From: Anaerotruncus massiliensis (ex Togo et al. 2026)
Lineage (GTDB): Bacteria > Bacillota > Clostridia > Oscillospirales > Ruminococcaceae
Reading direction: 5' to 3'
DNA: 64,000 nt
Assembly (NCBI RefSeq): GCF_900199635.1
Contig: NZ_LT962687.1
Location: 1,163,501-1,227,500, forward strand
Positions 59,054-64,000 of the stretch are shown here, one piece after another. Both the position numbers and the translations under genes were made by a program. Each line of letters begins with the position of its first letter. Position 1 is the stretch's first letter. The notes beneath the pieces were generated by a model. The model ran no database searches. It saw only the letters and a program-made list of their open reading frames with translations, and was not told where the DNA came from.

Positions 59054-59527
59054 ATGAAACGTATTTTAGCAGTCCTGCTCGCATCGCTGGCGGTCCTCTC
59101 GCTGGCGGCGTGCGGCAAGCAGGCGGATTCCGGAAAGCAGCCCGCGGCGGCGGACGTTGTCGCGGCGGTGGCCGGTGGCCTCGACCTCAAGGACCAGATG
59201 GTCACGGCGGACGAGACGGTCTTCTACAGCCTTTACAGTTCGCTCGACAAGGAGAAGGTTGCGGACGCGTCGATGTACATGAGCGGCACCCGCTCGACCG
59301 CTGAGGAGGTCACCGTCATCAAGGCGAAGGACGCGGCGGACGTGCAGCATATCAAGGACGCGATCGATGTGCGCATCGAGGACCAGAAGTTCTCCTACGA
59401 GGACTACAAGCCCGAGGAGATGACCAAGATTGGCGGCGCGCTCGTGCTGACCCACGGGAACTATGTCCTGCTCGTCATGGCGGACGACACCTCCTCCGTG
59501 GAAAAGACCTTTGAAGCGCAGTTCTGA
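59054..59527 (+). CDS. DUF4358 lipoprotein
   Basis: 157 residues. Lipoprotein signal with lipobox LSLAAC (Cys19-20 region), then a domain of the DUF4358 type: DLKDQMVTADETVFYSLYSS, TAEEVTVIKAKDAADVQHIK, and the closing HGNYVLLVMADDTSS. These proteins occur in clostridia next to acyltransferase or hydrolase genes that modify envelope polymers; their molecular role is not known. Here the gene is co-transcribed with the SGNH hydrolase, and a terminator follows. Confidence 0.85.
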   Translation: MKRILAVLLASLAVLSLAACGKQADSGKQPAAADVVAAVAGGLDLKDQMVTADETVFYSLYSSLDKEKVADASMYMSGTRSTAEEVTVIKAKDAADVQHIKDAIDVRIEDQKFSYEDYKPEEMTKIGGALVLTHGNYVLLVMADDTSSVEKTFEAQF

Positions 59528-59536
59528 CTGCCGGAC

Positions 59537-59574
59537 GCCCCCGTGGGAACGTACCGTTCCCGCGGGGGCTTTCT
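59537..59574 (+). terminator. Terminator of the hydrolase-lipoprotein operon
   Basis: GCCCCCGTGGGAACG pairs with CGTTCCCGCGGGGGC (one G-T pair, loop TAC), followed by TTTCT. Confidence 0.85.
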
Positions 59575-59691
59575 CGCGGTCCAGTTTTACGCAATTTTGA
59601 CGGTATTGACCCGGATTTTCGGAAATCAGGCCGATTTGGACGGTTTTTGCGCGGCTAGGCGGAAGAGGGTCCGGATTGCGGGAATTTGCGC

Positions 59692-59719
59692 TTGCAATCG
59701 GGGAATCATGTGCTATAAT
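59692..59719 (+). promoter_or_regulatory. Promoter of the corA leader transcript
   Basis: TTGCAA (59692-59697), 16 bp, TATAAT (59714-59719). Transcription would begin near 59726, giving a 5' leader of about 170 bases before corA. Confidence 0.65.
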
Positions 59720-59785
59720 GGGAAAGGCGTCAAACGGGCGCCGGATATGGAATTTGAACCGATCAAACAGTTTGGAGGTGCCGAT

Positions 59786-59872
59786 GTGAACCCTGACCCG
59801 GGAAGTACCCGCTGGTGGAAGCTCTGTGTCAAAAAACACAATATCGTCAGGGGCGCATCCCACCGTGCTTAG
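59786..59872 (+). CDS. Leader ORF upstream of corA (28 residues, Pro-Asp-Pro start)
   Basis: From GTG 59786, with TTGGAGGTG upstream, the frame reads MNPDPGSTRWWKLCVKKHNI followed by VRGASHRA and TAG. It ends 25 bases before corA. Its PDP near the start followed by basic residues resembles the MgtL leader of the Salmonella/E. coli mgtA gene, which begins MEPDPTPLP. Its codons 21-23 contain one strand of the RNA switch described at 59847. An in-frame ATG at 59747 (42 residues, poor SD) and an out-of-frame ATG-TGA at 59784 are alternatives. Coding has not been tested. Confidence 0.5.
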   Translation: MNPDPGSTRWWKLCVKKHNIVRGASHRA

Positions 59873-59891
59873 AAGCCCCTGAGAAAGGGGC
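59847..59891 (+). promoter_or_regulatory. Possible RNA switch controlling corA translation
   Basis: GCCCCT (59875-59880) can pair with AGGGGC (59886-59891), a 6-bp hairpin that buries the corA SD (AAAGGGG 59884-59890). Alternatively GCCCCTGA (59875-59882) pairs perfectly with TCAGGGGC (59847-59854) inside the leader ORF, freeing the SD. The two structures exclude each other, so the position of the translating ribosome could decide corA expression. Confidence 0.55.
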
Positions 59892-59897
59892 CATTCT

Positions 59898-60833
59898 ATG
59901 CTGAATTTCTATAAGACGGTGGACAACCGCATCCTCAAGATCGACGCGCCCGAGCCGGGCTGCTGGATTTCGGTCGTCAGCCCCACCGAGGCGGAGGTCG
60001 CCTACCTGACCGGCGACCTCGGCGTGGAGCCCGATTTCGTCCGGGCCGCGCTCGACGAGGAGGAGAGCTCGCGCATCGAGAGCGAGGAGGACCAGACCCT
60101 CGTCATCGTCGACTATCCCTCCGCCGAGGAGCAGACCGACGAGAACAAGACGCTGCTCTACACCACCCTGCCGATGGGCATCATCATCACGCGGGACTAT
60201 GTCATCACCGTCTGCCTCAACGACAACCTCACGATCATGGACATGGCGGAGGGCCGCGTCAAGGGGCTGCAGACCTCCCTCAAGACCCGCTTTCTGCTGC
60301 TGACGCTGCTGCGCATCGCCGCGCGCTTCCTCATCTACCTCAAGCAGATCGACAAGCTCTCCTCCACCACCGAGAGCCGCCTGCACCAGTCGATGCGCAA
60401 CAAGGAGCTCATCCAGCTGCTCGGGCTGGAAAAGTCGCTCGTCTATTTCTCCACCTCCCTCAAATCGGACGAGGTCACGCTCGAAAAAATCCTGCGCGGC
60501 CGTATCATCAAGCTCTACGAGGAGGACGAGGACCTGCTCGAGGACGTGCTGATCGAGGTCAAGCAGGCCATCGAGATGTGCAATATCTATTCGGGCATCC
60601 TCTCGGGCATGATGGACGCCTTCGCGTCGGTCATCTCCAACAACCTCAACATCGTCATGAAGGTGCTCACCGCCATCACGATCGTCATGGCCATCCCCAA
60701 TATGGTGTTCAGCTTCTACGGCATGAACGTTTCGGGGCTGCCGTTCCCCGTCTGGTGGGTGCCGATCGTCATCTCGCTGATCATTGCCGGCATCGGCACC
60801 TTCATCCTCGTCAAGAAGGATATGTTCCACTGA
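59898..60833 (+). CDS. corA: CorA-type magnesium transporter
   Basis: 311 residues. A long acidic and helical cytoplasmic part (1-245) leads to two C-terminal membrane helices (about 250-272 and 283-303). The CorA selectivity signature YGMNVSG sits between them. It should form a homopentameric Mg2+ channel closed by bound Mg2+. The SD AAAGGGG is 7 bases upstream and lies in a hairpin. Family length and motif are normal. The structured leader suggests post-transcriptional control, possibly by magnesium. Confidence 0.95.
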   Translation: MLNFYKTVDNRILKIDAPEPGCWISVVSPTEAEVAYLTGDLGVEPDFVRAALDEEESSRIESEEDQTLVIVDYPSAEEQTDENKTLLYTTLPMGIIITRDYVITVCLNDNLTIMDMAEGRVKGLQTSLKTRFLLLTLLRIAARFLIYLKQIDKLSSTTESRLHQSMRNKELIQLLGLEKSLVYFSTSLKSDEVTLEKILRGRIIKLYEEDEDLLEDVLIEVKQAIEMCNIYSGILSGMMDAFASVISNNLNIVMKVLTAITIVMAIPNMVFSFYGMNVSGLPFPVWWVPIVISLIIAGIGTFILVKKDMFH

Positions 60834-60850
60834 ACGTCCGCCGCAAGGCA

Positions 60851-60882
60851 GAAAAAGAGCCGCCCAGATGGGCGGCTCTTTC
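60851..60882. terminator. Bidirectional terminator between corA and nifU
   Basis: AAAGAGCCGCCC-AGAT-GGGCGGCTCTTT serves the two convergent genes. Confidence 0.92.
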
Positions 60883-60891
60883 AATTCTCGT

Positions 60892-61320
60892 TTACAGCCC
60901 GTGGCAGGCCTCGCACTCGGTGATCGTCCCGACGATCGGGTCGGGGTCGACGCCGTTTTTGCGGTAGTAGTCGGCGAGCGCCGCCTTGACCGCCTGCTCG
61001 GCCAGCACCGAGCAGTGGATTTTGCTCGCGGGCAGGCCGTCGAGCGCCTCGACCACCGCCTGATTGGAGAGCTTCAGAGCGTCTTCGATGGTCGAGCCCT
61101 TGATCATGTCGGTGGCCATCGAGCTGGTCGCGATCGCCGCGCCGCAGCCGAAGGTCTTGAACTTCGCGTCCTCGATGACGCCGTCCTTGATTTTGAGGTA
61201 CATCTTCATGATGTCGCCGCATTTGGCGTTGCCGACCTCGCCCACGCCGTCCGCGTCGGGGATTTCTCCGACGTTGTGGGGGTTGGCGAAATGCTCGAGC
61301 ACCTTATCCGAATATAACAT
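60892..61320 (-). CDS. nifU: Iron-sulfur cluster scaffold NifU (IscU-like)
   Basis: 142 residues. Typical scaffold start (MLYSDKVLEHFANPHNVGEI) with the three cluster-ligand cysteines C34, C59 and C103 and the aspartate D36 in AKCGD. The C-terminal tail adds CEACH, as often in clostridial NifU-like scaffolds. It accepts sulfur from the cysteine desulfurase encoded 23 bases upstream in the same operon and assembles clusters for transfer to apoproteins. Confidence 0.95.
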   Translation of the reverse strand: MLYSDKVLEHFANPHNVGEIPDADGVGEVGNAKCGDIMKMYLKIKDGVIEDAKFKTFGCGAAIATSSMATDMIKGSTIEDALKLSNQAVVEALDGLPASKIHCSVLAEQAVKAALADYYRKNGVDPDPIVGTITECEACHGL

Positions 61321-61343
61321 TCTGCATCCAGTCCTTTCTATGC

Positions 61344-62537
61344 TTAGACCTTAAAGGCTTTTTTACCGGTTTGGATATCCTCCCACAGCGGGGACATCGC
61401 GCGGGTGCGTTCCACGACCGATTTGACCGCCGCGATGATCTGCTCGACGTCGTCGGGGGTGGTCCAGTCGGTGATCGTCAGGCGCAGCGAGCCGTGGGCG
61501 ACCTCGTGGCAGAGTCCCAGCGAGAGGAGCACGTGGCTCGGGTCGAGGGAGCCGGTCGTACAGGCGGAGCCGGAGGAGGCGCACACCCCCAGCATGTCGA
61601 GTCCCAGCAGGAGCGCCTCGCCCTCCGCGCCGACGAAGGAGAGGTTCGCGTTGCCCGCGAGCCGCCGTTCCCGGTCGCCGTTGAGGCGGGAGAGGGGAAG
61701 GGTGAGCAGCTCGTCGATGATGCGGTTGCGCAGCGGGGTGACCTTGGCGATCTTGGCGGGGATGTCGGCGCAGGCGATTTCCATCGCGCGGCCGAGTCCG
61801 ATGATCGACGCGACGTTTTCGGTGCCGGCGCGGCGTCCGCGCTCCTGCTCGCCGCCGTCGATGAGGTTGGGCAGCAGGATGCCCTTCCTGATGTAGAGGG
61901 CACCGATCCCCTTGGGGGCGTGGATCTTGTGGCCGGAGAGGGAGAGCATGTCGATCTTCTGGGCCTGCACGTCGATCGGAACGTTGCCGACCGCCTGCAC
62001 CGCGTCGGTGTGGAACCAGACGCCCCGTTCGCGGCAGAGCTCGCCGATCTCGGGGATCGGCAGGATGGTGCCGATCTCGTTATTCGCGTACATGATCGTC
62101 ACGAGCGCCGTGTCGGGGCGGATGGCGTCCGCGACCTGCTTCGCCGTGACGAGGCCCCGCTCGTCCACCGGCAGGTAGGTGACCTCGAAGCCCTCCTTTT
62201 CGAGTGCCGCGCAGGTGTGCAGCACCGCATGGTGCTCGAACACCGTCGTGACGATGTGTTTTTTGCCCTTGGCGGCGAGCTTGTGCGCCGCACCCTTGAT
62301 CGCCCAGTTGTCGCTCTCCGAGCCGCAGCCGGTGAAGTAGATCTCGTTCGGCTGGGCGCCGAGCGCGGCGGCGGCCTTTTTGCGCGCATCCTCGATGGCG
62401 AAGCCCGCGCTGCGCCCGAGCTCGTAGATGCTCGACGGGTTGCCGTAGCCCTCGGTGAGCCAGGGCATCATCGCCTCGAGCACCTCAGGGGAAATCTGTG
62501 TCGTCGCGGCGTTGTCCGCGTATACAAACCGTTTCAT
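61344..62537 (-). CDS. nifS: Cysteine desulfurase NifS
   Basis: 397 residues. Fold-type I PLP enzyme: the [16 protein letters not shown] start, the PLP-aldimine lysine in [13 protein letters not shown], the PLP contact H-T-D-A-V-Q, and the catalytic cysteine on the loop [15 protein letters not shown]. It takes sulfur from cysteine and passes it as a persulfide to the NifU scaffold. The nifS-nifU order without iscR or hscA is usual for clostridia. The promoter at 62592-62620 contains a TATAC-N7-GTATA dyad. Confidence 0.96.
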   Translation of the reverse strand: MKRFVYADNAATTQISPEVLEAMMPWLTEGYGNPSSIYELGRSAGFAIEDARKKAAAALGAQPNEIYFTGCGSESDNWAIKGAAHKLAAKGKKHIVTTVFEHHAVLHTCAALEKEGFEVTYLPVDERGLVTAKQVADAIRPDTALVTIMYANNEIGTILPIPEIGELCRERGVWFHTDAVQAVGNVPIDVQAQKIDMLSLSGHKIHAPKGIGALYIRKGILLPNLIDGGEQERGRRAGTENVASIIGLGRAMEIACADIPAKIAKVTPLRNRIIDELLTLPLSRLNGDRERRLAGNANLSFVGAEGEALLLGLDMLGVCASSGSACTTGSLDPSHVLLSLGLCHEVAHGSLRLTITDWTTPDDVEQIIAAVKSVVERTRAMSPLWEDIQTGKKAFKV

Positions 62538-62591
62538 TCGCTTACCACCATTCTATCCGGAAATGTAAGGGTTGTTTTTGATTACGCCTCT

Positions 62592-62620
62592 ATTGTATAC
62601 CGATAAAGTATATTTTGCAA
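62592..62620 (-). promoter_or_regulatory. Promoter of nifS-nifU with a dyad
   Basis: On the minus strand TTGCAA (62620-62615), 17 bp, TACAAT (62597-62592). The inverted repeat TATAC-N7-GTATA (62596-62612) lies in the spacer and may bind an iron-sulfur-sensing regulator; none is encoded nearby. Confidence 0.55.
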
Positions 62621-62636
62621 GGGGTTCCGCGAAAAA

Positions 62637-63086
62637 TCACGGATTTTCCCGCACCTTTTCGATCGCGGCGACCGCGAGCGCGTCGCACCGCTCGTTTTCG
62701 GGATGCCCGTTGTGCCCGCGCACCCAGCGGAAGGTCACGTCGTGCTCCGCGAGGAGCGCGAGCAGCCGCTTCCACAGGTCGGGGTTCTTGACCGGCTCGC
62801 CGGGGGCGCGCATCCAGTTTTTCTTCTGCCAGCCGTAGACCCAGCCCTTGGAGACCGCGTCCGCGACGTATTTGGAATCGGTGGTGATCGTGACAGTGCA
62901 GGGCTCCTTGAGCGCCGATAGCGCCATGATCACCGCCGTGAGCTCCATGCGGTTGTTGGTGGTCTGCATTTCGCCGCCCGAGAGCTCCTTCTCGTGCCGC
63001 CCGAACCGCAGGACCGCCCCCCAGCCGCCCGCGCCGGGATTGCCGGAGCAGGCGCCGTCGGTAAAGATTTCGACCTGTTTACGCAT
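62637..63086 (-). CDS. rnhA: Ribonuclease HI
   Basis: 149 residues. The catalytic carboxylates are in place: D10 ([13 protein letters not shown]), E48 (NNRMELTAV), D70 (TTDSKYV) and D135 (NERCDALA), plus the active-site histidine H125 in [11 protein letters not shown] basic protrusion (GWQKKNW) as in E. coli RNase HI is present. It degrades the RNA strand of RNA-DNA hybrids. The gene lies upstream of the nifS promoter on the same strand, with a 16-base gap to that promoter. Confidence 0.97.
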   Translation of the reverse strand: MRKQVEIFTDGACSGNPGAGGWGAVLRFGRHEKELSGGEMQTTNNRMELTAVIMALSALKEPCTVTITTDSKYVADAVSKGWVYGWQKKNWMRAPGEPVKNPDLWKRLLALLAEHDVTFRWVRGHNGHPENERCDALAVAAIEKVRENP

Positions 63087-63274
63087 CCGTTCCTCCGTGC
63101 CGTGAAACTGCCGGTTTCCCAGCGATAGACACCGGAAAATATTGTAGACGATTTTGCTCTTTTTTACAAGGGGCGCGGCCGTTTTTTTGCGCCCGGACGG
63201 CCGGGAAAGTGTAAAGATGGGGGATTTCGTCCATACTAGCGGTAAATCTGTTTGTACGGAGGGTTCCCCATCTG

Positions 63275-64000
63275 ATGAAAGCGGTCATTATGGCGGGCGG
63301 ACAGGGCTCGCGCCTGCGCCCGCTCACGGAAAACGTCCCCAAACCGATGGCGCGGCTGTGCGGCCGCCCCGTCGTGGAATACATCCTCGAGCTGCTCGCG
63401 GAAAACGGGATCTTTGAGAGCGTGCTCACCCTGCAGTACCTGCCCGAGCGGCTCACCGGCCATTTTGAGGGCGCGGAGTTCGCGGGGGTGAAGCTCTCCT
63501 TCTGCGAGGAGGAGGCGCCGCTCGGCACGGCGGGCAGCGTCAAAAACGCGCTCGGCGCGCCCGACGGCCCCGCGCTCGTCATCAGCGGCGACGCGCTCTG
63601 CGACTTCCCGCTGCGTCAGGCGGCGGAGGCGCACCGGGAGAGCGGCGCGGCGGTCACCATCGTGACCGCGAAGGTGGACGACCCGCGTGAATACGGGCTG
63701 GTCGTGGCGGACAAAACCGACCGGATCACCGGCTTCGTGGAAAAGCCCTCCTACGCGCAGGCGACGAGCGAGCTTGCCAACACCGGCATCTATATCCTGT
63801 CCCCCGAGGCGGTCAATATGATTCCCGAGGGCCGGAAATTCGACTTTGCATCCGATCTCTTCCCCGCGATGCTCGAGCGGGGGATGCTCCTCAAAAACTG
63901 CACCCTGTCGGGCTACTGGTGCGACATCGGAGATCTCGGGGCCTACCGGCGCGCGCAGGCGGACCTGCTCGCGGGGCGGGTGCGCTGCCGTCTGCGCGGG
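63275..64000 (+). CDS. Sugar nucleotidyltransferase (mannose-1-phosphate guanylyltransferase-like), 5' part
   Basis: 242 residues are visible and the frame runs off the right edge. The start [20 protein letters not shown] has the NTP-binding GGxGxRLxP loop, followed by [20 protein letters not shown], the metal-binding aspartate region ISGDALCDF, and the substrate segment GFVEKPS...[11 protein letters not shown]. It transfers a nucleoside monophosphate to a sugar-1-phosphate for glycan synthesis. Clostridial relatives often continue into a left-handed hexapeptide domain and a phosphomannomutase domain; the window ends too early to tell. GGAGGG lies 11 bases before the ATG. Confidence 0.88.
   Translation, partial: MKAVIMAGGQGSRLRPLTENVPKPMARLCGRPVVEYILELLAENGIFESVLTLQYLPERLTGHFEGAEFAGVKLSFCEEEAPLGTAGSVKNALGAPDGPALVISGDALCDFPLRQAAEAHRESGAAVTIVTAKVDDPREYGLVVADKTDRITGFVEKPSYAQATSELANTGIYILSPEAVNMIPEGRKFDFASDLFPAMLERGMLLKNCTLSGYWCDIGDLGAYRRAQADLLAGRVRCRLRG

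Noticed and set aside
59720-59897. M-box (ykoK) magnesium riboswitch upstream of corA
   Set aside because: None of the conserved M-box segments I remember are recognisable, and the leader is occupied by an ORF with a good SD.
1-64000. Mobile element or prophage boundaries
   Set aside because: No integrase, transposase, relaxase or phage structural gene was found. The single tRNA-Leu (56821-56903) shows no duplicated 3' end within the window.

Overview
The window reads as chromosome of a GC-rich Clostridia species, most likely a gut-type member of the Oscillospiraceae. Evidence: strong Shine-Dalgarno (SD) sites, TTGACA/TATAAT-type promoters in an otherwise GC-rich sequence, a tRNA gene with an encoded CCA end, many factor-independent terminators, sortase-style surface proteins, and typical clostridial genes (TetM-like/NYN protein, EFR1-type flavodoxin-ferredoxin, DUF4358 lipoprotein, CarD, NifU/NifS). 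This assignment is inference; no rRNA or species marker is present. I see no transposase, integrase, phage or CRISPR genes.

Layout. 1-460: 3' end of a carboxylesterase. 757-13729: a catabolic block. A GntR/FadR-type regulator precedes E1alpha, E1beta and E2 of an acetoin/2-oxoacid dehydrogenase, two medium-chain dehydrogenases (one with its catalytic residues lost), a TRAP transporter with an HD-domain protein inside it, E3, lipoate-protein ligase and a metallo-beta-lactamase-fold protein. Together they look able to import a small organic acid or diol, oxidise it, convert the product to acyl-CoA and lipoylate their own E2.

14144-28258: the most unusual region. It holds an uncharacterised 189-aa protein translationally coupled to a 3,679-aa secreted beta-helix protein, then two membrane-anchored paralogues, a small secreted protein sharing the giant protein's C-terminal domain, and a small sortase-substrate protein. 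I read it as a cell-surface complex analogous to, but distinct from, WxL/Csc clusters. Two XRE-type regulators follow (28572-29444).

29493-47204: short-chain dehydrogenases, secreted proteins, three MATE exporters each with a different regulatory arrangement (leader ORF plus tandem terminators; direct repeats; MerR with a 19-bp spacer promoter), a flavin reductase-rubredoxin fusion behind a PerR-like box, a TetM-like GTPase fused to a NYN nuclease domain, CarD, DeoD, a nitroreductase and a GGDEF protein.

47434-54049: a two-component system, a small membrane protein, and a MerR/EFR1 operon divergent from an aldo-keto reductase/iron alcohol dehydrogenase operon. 54262-57649: a probable structured non-coding RNA, RsgA fused to an RNHCP domain, a YHYH-motif secreted protein, tRNA-Leu(GAG) and a membrane protein. 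58186-64000: SGNH hydrolase, DUF4358 lipoprotein, CorA with a leader ORF and an apparent SD-sequestering RNA switch, NifU/NifS, RNase HI and the start of a sugar nucleotidyltransferase.

Promoters, operators, hairpins and leader ORFs were read by eye from base complementarity and consensus; none has been tested by folding, database search or experiment.
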